DNA of 47,730 nucleotides from Streptomyces roseicoloratus (GTDB taxonomy: Bacteria; Actinomycetota; Actinomycetes; Streptomycetales; Streptomycetaceae). Below the pieces are notes generated by a model. That model was not told where the DNA came from. It saw nothing but the letters and a program-made list of their open reading frames with translations, and made no database searches. The position numbers were made by a program, and so were the translations under genes. Below, one piece after another: positions 34,158-42,388 of this stretch (positions are counted from its first letter, which is position 1; every line of letters begins with the position of its first letter). The DNA is taken from contig NZ_SDOY01000066.1 in the NCBI RefSeq assembly GCF_004117935.1, positions 1 to 47,730 of the forward strand, read 5' to 3'.

Positions 34158-35771
34158 TCACTCGTTCGGCCGCACGAACACCGTTTGACCGGAGACGACC
34201 GTCTCGAGGCAGACCGGGAGATCGCCACCGGGGGTCAGATCGGGCAGACCGGGCGTCCCCGAGCGCGGATCGGTCGACCAGCGGGCCACCCGGTCGTCGG
34301 GCGCCTGAACGAGCAGCTCGCCGGTGCGCCAGACCGCGTAGTCGGCCGGCGCGCCGGGCACCAGGGTGCCCGCGTCGTCGCGGCCGACGGCCCGCCAGCC
34401 GCCCCGGGTGTGCGCGGTGAAGGCGGCCCGTACCGAGACCCGGTGCTCGGGCGTGCGGTGGAAGGCGGCGGCGCGCAGGGTGCCCCACGGGTCGAGCGGG
34501 GTGACCGGGCTGTCCGAGCCGAAGGCGAGCGGCACACCGGCGCGCAGCAGTGCGGCGTACGGGTTGAGGGCGCGGGCCCGCTCGACGCCGAGGCGGTCGG
34601 CGTACATGCCCCCGTCGCCGCCCCAGTACGCGTCGAAGGCCGGCTGCACGGACGCGGTGAGGCCCAGCTCGGCGAAGCCCGCGATGGCCTCGGGGCTGAG
34701 CATCTCGGCGTGCTCGACACGGTGCCGGGCGGCGCGGATCCGGGCCAGGCCCAGCTTCTCGGCGGCGGCCCGCATGCCCTCGACGACCGCGTCGACGGCG
34801 GCGTCGCCGATGGCGTGGAAACCGGCCTGGAGCCCGGCCTCGGTGCAGCCGACGACATGGGCGGCGACGGCCGCCGCGTCGAGGTGGGCGCTGCCGGTGC
34901 CGGAGTGGTCGGCGTAGCGCTCGTGGAGGCAGGCGGTGTGCGAACCGAGGGAACCGTCGGCGAACAGGTCGCCGGCCGCGCCGAGGGCGCCGAGGGCGCG
35001 GGCCCGCTCGATGTCGAGGTCGGCCCAGTAGCCGACGACGCGGGGGCCGGGCTCGCTGCGGGCGAGGTCCAGCAGGCCGGTGAAGTCGTCCTCGGAGGAG
35101 ATCTCGGGCCCGCCGCACTCGTGCAGGGTGCCGATGCCGAGCGAGGCGGCGTGGCCGCGGGCGGCCCGCTGGGCCTCGGTGCGCTGCTGCGGGGAGAGCG
35201 CGGCGTACGCGGCGGCACGGACGGCGTGGTGGGCGTCGCCGGTGAGCGGCTGCTGCCCGTCGTGGAAGCCGTCGAGCTCGCGGATGCCGGGCACCAGGTC
35301 GAGGAGTGCGGTGGTGACGACGCACGAGTGGACGTCGATGCGGGTGAGGTAGAGCGGGCGGGCGCCGGTGAGCTCGTCGAGCTCGGCGCGGGTGAGCGGC
35401 CGGCGCTCGGGCCAGCGGGCGGCGTCCCAGCCATGGCCGATGAGGATCCGGTCGGCGGGGCGGGCGGCGGCGTACGCGCGGATCCGGTCGGCCGCCTCGG
35501 CGAGCGAGGCGGCGGCGGACAGGTCGAGGCCGGTCAGCGCGAGACCGGTCGCGGTGGTGTGCACATGGGCGTCGACGAACGCCGGGGTGACGAGCGCGCC
35601 CTCCAGGTCGACCACCTCGTCCACACCGGAGGCGAAGGCGTCGGCCGCACCCTCCGAGCCGACCCAGGCGACGTGCCCGCGCTCCACCACCATGGCGGTG
35701 GCGAAGGGGTCGGCGGGGCTGTGGACTTCTCCACCGCGCAGCAGCACGGTGCGGTGTTCGTTCGCGCTCAT
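34158..35771 (-). CDS. YtcJ-like amidohydrolase
   Basis: 537 aa, metal-dependent hydrolase of the amidohydrolase-3 family. Metal-site motifs: FVDAHVHTT near residue 66, a GFHAIGDAAVD segment near 310, HRVEHAEML near 345, and FGSDSPVTPLDPWGT near 430. Family members cleave N-acyl, formamide or cyclic amide bonds; the substrate is not predictable. An Lrp/AsnC regulator lies 99 bases upstream on the same strand. Confidence 0.92.
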   Translation of the reverse strand: MSANEHRTVLLRGGEVHSPADPFATAMVVERGHVAWVGSEGAADAFASGVDEVVDLEGALVTPAFVDAHVHTTATGLALTGLDLSAAASLAEAADRIRAYAAARPADRILIGHGWDAARWPERRPLTRAELDELTGARPLYLTRIDVHSCVVTTALLDLVPGIRELDGFHDGQQPLTGDAHHAVRAAAYAALSPQQRTEAQRAARGHAASLGIGTLHECGGPEISSEDDFTGLLDLARSEPGPRVVGYWADLDIERARALGALGAAGDLFADGSLGSHTACLHERYADHSGTGSAHLDAAAVAAHVVGCTEAGLQAGFHAIGDAAVDAVVEGMRAAAEKLGLARIRAARHRVEHAEMLSPEAIAGFAELGLTASVQPAFDAYWGGDGGMYADRLGVERARALNPYAALLRAGVPLAFGSDSPVTPLDPWGTLRAAAFHRTPEHRVSVRAAFTAHTRGGWRAVGRDDAGTLVPGAPADYAVWRTGELLVQAPDDRVARWSTDPRSGTPGLPDLTPGGDLPVCLETVVSGQTVFVRPNE

Positions 35772-35870
35772 CCCTCCAGGCTAGGGCGTACCGGGCGCAC
35801 TCCTTACCGGCGGGTCACCCGGGCGCCCCCGGCGCGGGGAGGGTTCACGGCCGGGCGGGCCGGACGTGTC

Positions 35871-36311
35871 CTAGACGCGCGGCGGCCGGGCCTCGTACGG
35901 GGTGGAGAGGACCACCGTGGTGCGGCTGGAGACGTGGGCCTGCGAGCGGATGCGGCTGAGCAGGTGCTCCAGCTCCAGCGGGGTGGCGACGCGCACCTTG
36001 AGGATGTAGTTCTCGTCGCCCGCGACGCTGTGGCAGGCCTCGATCTCGGGGATGTCGGCGAGCCGGTCGGGGGTGTCGTCGGGGGCGCTGGGGTCGAAGG
36101 GTTTCACCGAGATGAAAGCGGTGAGCGGGAGCCCGACGGCCTCCGGGTCGACGACGGCGGCATAGCCGCGGATGACGCCGCGCTGTTCAAGGCGGCGGAC
36201 GCGCTGATGCACGGCCGAGGTGGACAGGCCGGTGGCCTTGCCCAGGTCGGTGTAGCTCATGCGCCCGTCCTTGACGAGCAACTCGACGATCTGACGATCC
36301 AGCTCCTCCAT
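35871..36311 (-). CDS. Lrp/AsnC family transcriptional regulator
   Basis: 146 aa. N-terminal winged helix with MSYTDLGKATGLSTSAVHQRVRRLEQRGVI, followed by a RAM ligand domain (SVAGDENYILKVRVATPLELEHLL). Such regulators sense amino acids and act as octamers. The divergent 36312-36578 interval is a natural place for its own operators. Confidence 0.95.
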   Translation of the reverse strand: MEELDRQIVELLVKDGRMSYTDLGKATGLSTSAVHQRVRRLEQRGVIRGYAAVVDPEAVGLPLTAFISVKPFDPSAPDDTPDRLADIPEIEACHSVAGDENYILKVRVATPLELEHLLSRIRSQAHVSSRTTVVLSTPYEARPPRV

Positions 36312-36578
36312 GCGGTGACCCTATTGCCCCGGCGGTCCCGGAGCACAGCCGGGGCGGCTCGTGCGCCGGTGCCGGGGCGCGCGAACGGGCGTGCGCGGCG
36401 CCTTTGGAGGCATCTCCGGCGCATCTGCGGGGCACTTACGCCGGGCATGTGACGAACGCCACAGGCATACCGGACTCTCGGGCGTGACCTCACGGTTATG
36501 CGGTCGGCCGTATGGGAATTGCTTGCTGTGGTCGCGGCCACTCAGATCCGGCCGACCCGTCCGAGGGGGAGATTCTCC

Positions 36579-36962
36579 ATGCAGGAGCCTGTTGATTCCG
36601 TCGACACCGCCGACGAGCTCGACGCGTACGACACCTTTGAGATGTACCGGGTGATCTGCCCGGACTGCGAGCAGCCGATCGCGCTGCTGGCGGACGAGGA
36701 CGCCCTGCCGGAGCACGCGCTGTGCCCGACGCCGTGGAATCCCTTCGTCCTCACGGTCTGCACCGGCACCGGCCGGCCCGCGGCCGACGCCGGCCCCGCC
36801 GACGAGACCCTGGAGGCGCAGGAGCAGGACACCGCCCTGCTCCTGACGCTTCCTCAGGGCCTGGACTGGCGGATGCAGCCGTTCTCGCACGTGGGCGGCC
36901 CGGGCTCGCGCCCGATCAAGCCGGCCCCGATCAAGCCGGTCCAGCTGCGCCGCGCCGCCTGA
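36579..36962 (+). CDS. Acidic hypothetical protein with one CxxC motif
   Basis: 127 aa. The N-terminal half is acidic (TADELDAYDTFEMYRV), then ICPDCEQP and an LCPTPW segment could supply three thiols for a metal site; the C-terminus is basic (IKPAPIKPVQLRR). I do not recognise a family. The ATG at 36579 follows GAGGGGGAG; the in-frame start at 36498 lacks one. A hairpin with arms CGCCGCCT and AGGCGGCG lies at 36963-36996 right after the stop. Confidence 0.72.
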   Translation: MQEPVDSVDTADELDAYDTFEMYRVICPDCEQPIALLADEDALPEHALCPTPWNPFVLTVCTGTGRPAADAGPADETLEAQEQDTALLLTLPQGLDWRMQPFSHVGGPGSRPIKPAPIKPVQLRRAA

Positions 36963-36996
36963 CGCCGCCTCACGCTGCGCGCGCCCCGAGGCGGCG
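36963..36996 (+). terminator. Hairpin after the CxxC protein
   Basis: 8-bp perfect stem (36963-36970 / 36989-36996) starting at the first base after the stop codon. Confidence 0.45.
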
Positions 36997-37077
36997 CCCG
37001 CCCCGAGGCCCCGAACACCCTGCTCGCGGCGCCCGCCCTGAGCTACGAGCGCCCTGCGGCCGCCGGCCGTCGCCCGC

Positions 37078-38178
37078 TCACCAGTAGCGCCCCTGCACCA
37101 TCGCCGCCAGCGTGGCGTGGTGCAGGATCAGGCGGTCGACGTCCTCGGCGTTCCCGGGCACCCGCACCTCGCCGAAGTGCGCCTGGCGGTACGCGATCCG
37201 CAGCATGACGATCGCGTGCCGCAGCGCCGCGTACAGGGTGTGGAACTCCATGTCCCGCGGGGTGTGCCCGGTGAGTTCGGCGTACCGCCGCTCGATCGCG
37301 TCGCGGCGCAGGAAGTCCGGCAGGCCGGGCTGGCCGAAGCCCACCGTGAGGTCCTGGAAGAAGCGGTGCAGGTAGACCGTCCAGCCGAGGTCGACCTCGC
37401 GCGGGGCGCAGGCCGCCATCTCCCAGTCGAGCACGGCGACCGGGGTGAACCCGTCGTAGACGATGTTCCCGATCCTCGCGTCGCCCCAGTCGAGCACGGC
37501 GGGACCCTCGTCGGCGGGCCAGTGCGCCTCGAGCCAGTCGAAGGCCGACTCGATGAGCGGTGAGGGCGCGAGTCCCTCCACCACCCAGGCGTAGTAGGCA
37601 CGTTGGGCGTCCACGTGGCGCCGCAGCGGACTGCCGTCGCCCTCGGGCAGCAGGAACTCGGCCTCCTTCGCCGGAAACTGGTCGTGCAGCCGTGCCAGCA
37701 CGCCCACCGACTCGGCTTCCAGGAGCGCCCGTTCGGCGTCGCTCGCCGCGTGCAGCCAGTTTCCCTCGTACGTGTAGGGCATCACGTCCGGCGGGACCCG
37801 GCCCTCGGCGCGCGCCATCACGAAGAACGGCGCCCCCAGCGGTCCGGGGTCCTCCTCCAGCCACAGCACCCGCGGCACGGGCACGTCGGTGTGCTCGCCG
37901 ACCAGGCTCATCACCCGGTGCTGGCGCGCCATGTCGTACACCGGGAAGACGGTGTACGCGTCGGGGTCGGCGGCGAGCCGGAGCGCGCAGCCGCGCACCG
38001 GCGCGTCCGGGTGCTCCAGGTCGAAGAGCAGGGTCTCGCTGGACATCCCGTTGGAGCCGGGCACGGCGAGCCCGGTGACCCTGGCACCGGGCAGCCGCCC
38101 GGCCAGCCAGACACCGAGCCGCCGGCCCAGCTCCTCGGGATCACGGGTGGTGGTACGCGGCCGGGGCGCCGTGGCCAT
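37078..38178 (-). CDS. APH-fold phosphotransferase (ACAD10/11-N-like)
   Basis: 366 aa kinase-like fold. GSNGMSSETLLFDL near residue 42 is the nucleotide-loop region; VLDWGDARIGNIVYD near 235 is the catalytic loop with Asp and Asn kept but Trp in place of the usual His; VAVLDWEMA supplies the metal Asp. Family members phosphorylate hydroxyl groups of small molecules, including hydroxyacyl-CoA in ACAD10/11. It is the second gene of an operon with the DUF7064-like gene (59 bases apart), behind the CTGACG palindrome. ATG at 38178 follows GAGGAGG. Confidence 0.87.
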   Translation of the reverse strand: MATAPRPRTTTRDPEELGRRLGVWLAGRLPGARVTGLAVPGSNGMSSETLLFDLEHPDAPVRGCALRLAADPDAYTVFPVYDMARQHRVMSLVGEHTDVPVPRVLWLEEDPGPLGAPFFVMARAEGRVPPDVMPYTYEGNWLHAASDAERALLEAESVGVLARLHDQFPAKEAEFLLPEGDGSPLRRHVDAQRAYYAWVVEGLAPSPLIESAFDWLEAHWPADEGPAVLDWGDARIGNIVYDGFTPVAVLDWEMAACAPREVDLGWTVYLHRFFQDLTVGFGQPGLPDFLRRDAIERRYAELTGHTPRDMEFHTLYAALRHAIVMLRIAYRQAHFGEVRVPGNAEDVDRLILHHATLAAMVQGRYW

Positions 38179-38237
38179 CGGGCCTCCTCTGAAGTCGCAG
38201 CGGCCGGCCGAAGGACGGGGCCGGAGACGCTGCCTGC

Positions 38238-39359
38238 CTACGGGGCGGTGGACGTGTGGTCGGCGAAGCCGCTCGGGTCGTGGCGGCCGAAGCTGCCGTG
38301 CTCGAAGACGCCGTACCCGATGTGCCCGTCGAGGGTGAAGCGGGCGGCGTGGTCGGTGACGCCGTACGCGGCGAGCGGGTGGGCGGTCGGGTCGGACAGG
38401 TCGTAGACACGGCGGTCGGTCCAGTCGCGTCCCTGCCAGCTGCCGTGCTGCCAGTCGGGGGCGGGCGGGTAGCCGGCGCCGACGGCGAGCGGGGAGGAGG
38501 CGAGGATCTCCACGCCGACCTCCAGGGCCTTGCCGGCCGGATCGGTGAGATGGACGGCGGCCCGCTCGGGCTCGCGGGTGCCGGGGCGGTACGTGATCTC
38601 GGTGCGGGGCCAGCCGAGTTGGGTGTCGCGCCGCCCGTTCCGCACCATCAGGGCCTCGTTGAGGGTGCGATAGCCGTCGGCGTCTTCCTGGGCGATGACC
38701 ATGAGGAACCGGTCCTCGAAGCGCATCGGTATCCAGAGCCAGTGGAAGCCCTCGGGCCGGAACTCCTCGGCGCGGCCCGGCTCTTCGCCGGGCAGCGGAC
38801 GCACGCCCCAGCTGCGGTCGCGGGTGCCGGTCCACTCCCCCGCCGTGACGGCGAACTCCTCGCCGCCCGCCCGGATCGTGCCGGCGGCGTGCCCGGCCTG
38901 CACGAAGCGGCGGCCCTCCAGGGTGAGCCGGTCGCCGCGGCGCTGGGTGTGGTGCGGCTCCCAGACGGCGGGGAAGTCGCCCGTCCAGAGGAGGTCGAAG
39001 GAGAGCCCGTCGGGGTCGTCCGGGTCGGGATCGCAGTGCAGCGCGAGCCGCCGGAGTGGCTGGTCGACGGTGATCCGCAAGGGGCCGACGGAGAGGTCCA
39101 TCCGGTCGTCACCGAGGGCGTCGGAGGCCCGGACGGCGTGCAGCCGGTCGCCGGTGCGCAGGGTCGCGTAGGCGTCGACCACGCCGGCGTTGGGGTACAC
39201 GCCGAGCCCGGCGATGAGCAGAGCGCGGCCCTGGTGGTCGAGGACGTGGAAGATGCACCGGTCGTAGGCGTTCCGGTCGCCGCTGACGTGGTGCTTCATG
39301 GAGAGCGGCGCCTGGTGCACGGGGTATTCGTCGAGCGGGACGGGCCGGTCGTCTGACAC
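38238..39359 (-). CDS. DUF7064/7065-like beta-barrel protein (AttH/CrtC-type fold)
   Basis: 373 aa. Features: PLSMKHHVSGDRNAYDRCIFHV at the N-terminus, WTGTRDRSWGVRP near residue 180, and FHWLWIPMRFEDRFLMVIAQED. The beta-strand-rich pattern resembles the double lipocalin-like fold of AttH/CrtC hydratases. These proteins recur in actinomycete steroid and terpenoid catabolism loci; biochemical role unknown. GTG at 39359 with GAGGAGG 6 bases upstream is a strong start. The operator-like palindrome lies 29-43 bases before it. Confidence 0.75.
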   Translation of the reverse strand: MSDDRPVPLDEYPVHQAPLSMKHHVSGDRNAYDRCIFHVLDHQGRALLIAGLGVYPNAGVVDAYATLRTGDRLHAVRASDALGDDRMDLSVGPLRITVDQPLRRLALHCDPDPDDPDGLSFDLLWTGDFPAVWEPHHTQRRGDRLTLEGRRFVQAGHAAGTIRAGGEEFAVTAGEWTGTRDRSWGVRPLPGEEPGRAEEFRPEGFHWLWIPMRFEDRFLMVIAQEDADGYRTLNEALMVRNGRRDTQLGWPRTEITYRPGTREPERAAVHLTDPAGKALEVGVEILASSPLAVGAGYPPAPDWQHGSWQGRDWTDRRVYDLSDPTAHPLAAYGVTDHAARFTLDGHIGYGVFEHGSFGRHDPSGFADHTSTAP

Positions 39360-39387
39360 GTGTGACCTCCTCGGCGGCGAGTAGGAA

Positions 39388-39402
39388 CTGACGGTACGTC
39401 AG
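39388..39402. promoter_or_regulatory. Second CTGACG-N3-CGTCAG palindrome
   Basis: CTGACG (39388-39393), GTA, CGTCAG (39397-39402), upstream of the DUF7064-like/phosphotransferase operon. Arms are identical to those at 1561-1575. Confidence 0.62.
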
Positions 39403-39540
39403 AAGCGGTACGGGGGGCCAGAGTCGTGCGGCCGAGGGGCCCGGCGGGCCGAACCTCGCCCCGCCCCCGGGGACGCGTCGAACTTCCGCTCGACGCGTTT
39501 CGGCGGTGACCGGAAACAGGCGCCAAGCGTTGGTCCGGGC

Positions 39541-40023
39541 ATGACCACGCTGTATACGGCACCCAGCGGATACGGCCGGCATCGACAGCCAGAGCCGCAC
39601 TCTGAAGAATCGGTTCAGCAGGCGATTCCCGCCCCCGTTCCGATTCCGGCCGCCCCGCCGGGGTCGGCGCCGGGCCCCGTGCCCGCGCCGGGCCCCGTGC
39701 CCGCGCCGGCGCCGGCCTCCTCACCGGCCTCCGCAGCTCCACCGGCTCCGGCCCCGCGTCCCGCCTTCCCACCGGCTCCGGCGCCGCACCCCGTCACCCC
39801 GCCGGCTCCGGCGCCGCGCCCCGTCACTCCGCCGGCGCCCGCGCCGACACACCCGGCCGATCCGCCCATCTACCGAGCGGTGCTCGACCTCTGGGCCAGC
39901 CACGGCAGGACGCTGCCGGGCCACCGCGACCAGGAGTGGAGCCGGCTGGCCGCGGGGCCGGTCTGGGCGGACCGCACCGTGCGCGTCAACGGGACTCTGG
40001 TCCGGCGAGGTGGCGCGCGATGA
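39541..40023 (+). CDS. Proline/alanine-rich protein with a conserved-looking C-terminus
   Basis: 160 aa. Residues ~28-112 are almost pure Pro/Ala/Val/Arg repeats built from a 30-bp DNA unit. The C-terminal ~48 residues (PPIYRAVLDLWASHGRTLPGHRDQEWSRLAAG) look like a folded short domain and make the ORF credible. It overlaps the 3' end of the convergent acyl-CoA dehydrogenase gene by 38 bases. Function unknown. Confidence 0.6.
   Translation: MTTLYTAPSGYGRHRQPEPHSEESVQQAIPAPVPIPAAPPGSAPGPVPAPGPVPAPAPASSPASAAPPAPAPRPAFPPAPAPHPVTPPAPAPRPVTPPAPAPTHPADPPIYRAVLDLWASHGRTLPGHRDQEWSRLAAGPVWADRTVRVNGTLVRRGGAR
39742..39850 (+). repeat. 30-bp tandem repeat coding Pro/Ala units
   Basis: Copies start at 39742, 39772, 39802 and 39832 (partial), each beginning CCGGCTCCGG or close to it. 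The two middle copies differ at only two positions. They encode repeats of the type PAPAPRPVTP. Confidence 0.8.
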
Positions 40024-41176
40024 CCACCCGCTGGATCTGGTTGGTGCCCTCGACGATCTGGAGCACCTTCGCCTCCCGCAGGAAGCGTTCGACGGGGAAG
40101 TCCGCGGTGTAGCCGTAGCCGCCGAGTACCTGCACGGCGTCCGTCGTGACCCGCATCGCCGCGTCCGAGCAGAACAGCTTCGCCATGGCCGCCTGCTTGC
40201 CGAACGGCCGGCCCTCGTCGCGCAGCCGGGCGGCCTCCAGGTACAGCGCCCGGCCCGCCTCGATCTGCGTGGCCATGTCGGCGAGCAGGAAGCGCAGACC
40301 CTGGAAGTCGGCGATGGGCCGGCCGAACTGGCGGCGCTCCCGCGCGTAGCCCACGGCCGCGTCCAGCGCCGCCTGCGCCACGCCCACCGCGCAGGCCGCG
40401 ATGCCGAGCCGCCCGGAATCGAGCGCGGCCAGGGCGATCGTGAAGCCCTGCCCCTCCGCGCCGATCCGGCGCGCGTCGGACACGCGGACGCCATCGAGGT
40501 GCACCTGCGCCGTGGGTGAGCCCTTCATGCCCATCTTCCGTTCGGGCGCGGCGGCACCGAGCCCCGGCGCGTCGCCGGGCACCAGGAAGGCCGTGATGCC
40601 CTTCGGGCCGTCGCTACCGGTACGGGCCATGACGGTGTAGAAGTCGGCGATCCCGCCGTGGGTGATCCACGCCTTGGTCCCGTCGAGCACCCACGAGTCG
40701 CCGTCCCGGACGGCCCGGGTGCGCAGCGCGGCGGCGTCGGAACCGGAGGACGGCTCGGAGAGGCAGTACGCGCCGAGCAGCCCGCCGCCGAGCATCGCGG
40801 GCAGGTGGGACGCGCGCTGCTCCTCGGTGCCGAAGGCGGCCAGGGCATGGCAGGACAGGCTGTGCACGCTGACCCCGAGCGCCACGGTGAGCCGGGCGGC
40901 GGCCAGCTCCTCCAGGACCTGGAGGTAGACGGCGTACGGCTGGTCGCCGCCGCCGTGGGCGGAGTCGTACGGCAGGCCGAGCAGCCCGGAGGCCGAGAGC
41001 AGCGAGAACAGCTCCCGGGGGAAGTGCCCGGCGGCCTCCTCCTCGGCGGCACGGGGCGCGATCTCGCGCTCGGCGATCTCCCGTACGAGGGCGAGCAGCT
41101 CGCGGGCCTCCTCGGTGGGCAGCCGGCGTTCCACGGGCTGCGGCTGCGGCTGCGGCTGCGGGGCATGGTCGGGCAT
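39986..41176 (-). CDS. Acyl-CoA dehydrogenase
   Basis: 396 aa flavoprotein. Typical motifs: AYCLSEPSSGSDAAALRT near residue 130, WITHGGIADFYTVMART, the helical region with YARERRQFGRPIADFQGLRF, and the C-terminal VLGGYGYTADFPVERFLREAKVLQIVEGTNQIQR with the catalytic Glu. It oxidises an acyl-CoA to the 2,3-enoyl-CoA using FAD and passes electrons to ETF. A Gln/Pro repeat sits at the N-terminus. ATG at 41176 with AGGAG 9 bases upstream is chosen over a start at 41209. Confidence 0.94.
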   Translation of the reverse strand: MPDHAPQPQPQPQPVERRLPTEEARELLALVREIAEREIAPRAAEEEAAGHFPRELFSLLSASGLLGLPYDSAHGGGDQPYAVYLQVLEELAAARLTVALGVSVHSLSCHALAAFGTEEQRASHLPAMLGGGLLGAYCLSEPSSGSDAAALRTRAVRDGDSWVLDGTKAWITHGGIADFYTVMARTGSDGPKGITAFLVPGDAPGLGAAAPERKMGMKGSPTAQVHLDGVRVSDARRIGAEGQGFTIALAALDSGRLGIAACAVGVAQAALDAAVGYARERRQFGRPIADFQGLRFLLADMATQIEAGRALYLEAARLRDEGRPFGKQAAMAKLFCSDAAMRVTTDAVQVLGGYGYTADFPVERFLREAKVLQIVEGTNQIQRVVIARHLAGPESR

Positions 41177-41327
41177 GCGGCGGCACTCCTCCCTCTCGGG
41201 GTCGGTCACTGCGCCGATGCTGCCCCGCCGCGGGCGCGCGGGGGCGCGGCGCGGGGCCGTGGCGGGAGGAGTATGCCCGTTCGGCGGCCCCGCCTCACCC
41301 GCCGGCCGAGCTGCCCTGTTCAGGCGG

Positions 41328-41454
41328 GTGGGCGTCCCGTCGCCGCAGGTGCGCTTCCCGTTCCTGTAAGTGTGCGTCCCGTTTCCCGCAGGTGGGTTTC
41401 CCGTTACCGCAGGTGCGCTTCCCGTCCCCGTAGGTGTGCGTCCCGTTCCCGCAG
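41328..41454. repeat. 21-bp tandem repeat running through the end of the MerR gene
   Basis: Six units: 41328, 41349, 41370 (22 bases), 41392, 41413 and 41434, each like GTGCGCTTCCCGTTCCCGCAG. Read on the minus strand they encode heptads of the type AHLRERD. The unit at 41370 has one extra base and the unit at 41392 supplies the TAA stop of the MerR gene. Confidence 0.85.
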
Positions 41455-42318
41455 ATAGGCGTCCAGTTCCGCCGCGCCGGTCAGCATCGCGCGGGCGCGG
41501 GCGGACAGGCGGGCGTGCCAGTCGTCGAGGGCGGTCCGCAGGGGTTCGAGGCCGCCGGCGGACCGCACCTGGGCGATGAGCGGGGCGATCTGCTCCAGCA
41601 GATAGCCGCCGCGTCTGAGCTGATGGGCGAGGCGGGCGTCCCGTACGGCGTCCGCGTCGTACACGCGGTAGCCGGTGCGCGGGTCGCGGCGCGGCCGCAC
41701 CAGTCCGGCCCGCTCCCAGGTCCGCAGCGTGGCGGGCCGGATGCCGAGCTGCGCCGCGAGCGCGCCGACGAAGGTGTCACGGGGCCCGGCCGCGGGACGG
41801 GCGTCGGCCCCGGATGCGGACCCGGCCTCGGCCGCGACCCCGGAGCGGGCGCCGGCCGAGGGACGGACATCGGCCCGGGACGGAGCTGCGGGCCTGGAGC
41901 GGTCCGCGGCCCCACGGGGAGCCGCGGGCAGGAGGCCGCCCGGGACGCGCTCCCCGTCAGCTCCGAGATCTCGCAGGGCGGTCTCCACGGCCCGGAGAGT
42001 GCGGCGGTCGTCGAGGAGCTGGGCGTGGCTCTCGTCGATGTGGCGGAACGCCTCCTCGACCGCGTCCTCGTGCACGGCACGCATGATCGCCGTCGCGGTG
42101 GGGTGGCCGTGGCCGGGCAGGAGGGCGAGGAAGGTGCCGAGGGCCTGGGAGTGCAGCGGGGTGTAGGTGCGATAGCCGTGGGGCGTTCGGGCGGCGGGCG
42201 GCAGGATCCCGGCCTCCTCGTAGTTCCGGACCGCCTGTGTGGACAGCCCGTGCGCACGAGCGAGGTCGACCGGCCTCAGTCGCCGCCGATGACCACCGCT
42301 TTGAAGGTTCGACCCCAT
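41404..42318 (-). CDS. MerR-family regulator with two HTH domains (TioE-like)
   Basis: 304 aa. First MerR helix-turn-helix at about residues 13-60 (LRPVDLARAHGLSTQAVRNYEEAGILPP) and a second at about 185-250 (AAQLGIRPATLRTWERAGLVRPRRDPRTGYRVYD), separated by an Ala/Arg/Pro-rich linker. This tandem arrangement is typical of TioE-type actinomycete regulators. The C-terminus ends in heptad repeats (AYLRERDAHLRGREAHLR) encoded by the 21-bp DNA repeat and is cut by a stop within that repeat. Divergent from the esterase gene, with a shared palindrome. Confidence 0.87.
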   Translation of the reverse strand: MGSNLQSGGHRRRLRPVDLARAHGLSTQAVRNYEEAGILPPAARTPHGYRTYTPLHSQALGTFLALLPGHGHPTATAIMRAVHEDAVEEAFRHIDESHAQLLDDRRTLRAVETALRDLGADGERVPGGLLPAAPRGAADRSRPAAPSRADVRPSAGARSGVAAEAGSASGADARPAAGPRDTFVGALAAQLGIRPATLRTWERAGLVRPRRDPRTGYRVYDADAVRDARLAHQLRRGGYLLEQIAPLIAQVRSAGGLEPLRTALDDWHARLSARARAMLTGAAELDAYLRERDAHLRGREAHLR

Positions 42319-42353
42319 GAATCCCACTCTACAAGGGCTCACCTCCATGAAAA

Positions 42354-42387
42354 GTTTCCACCGAACCTTCAACGATACGGTGGAAAC
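42354..42387. promoter_or_regulatory. Perfect 10-bp palindrome between the MerR and esterase genes
   Basis: GTTTCCACCG (42354-42363), 14-nt spacer, CGGTGGAAAC (42378-42387). A plus-strand GATACG (42374-42379) could be the -10 box of the esterase gene, with the dyad in the -35/-10 spacer as in MerR-activated promoters. A second, 11-bp inverted repeat (42301-42311 / 42362-42372, TTGAAGGTTCG arms) surrounds it. Confidence 0.6.
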
Positions 42388-42388
42388 C

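Noticed and set aside
41328..41454. CRISPR-like array
   Set aside because: The units are contiguous 21-mers with no unique spacers; they are in-frame heptad codons.
42317..42388. Upstream in-frame start (ATG 42317) for the esterase
   Set aside because: It would put the palindromic operator inside the coding sequence and adds non-conserved residues.
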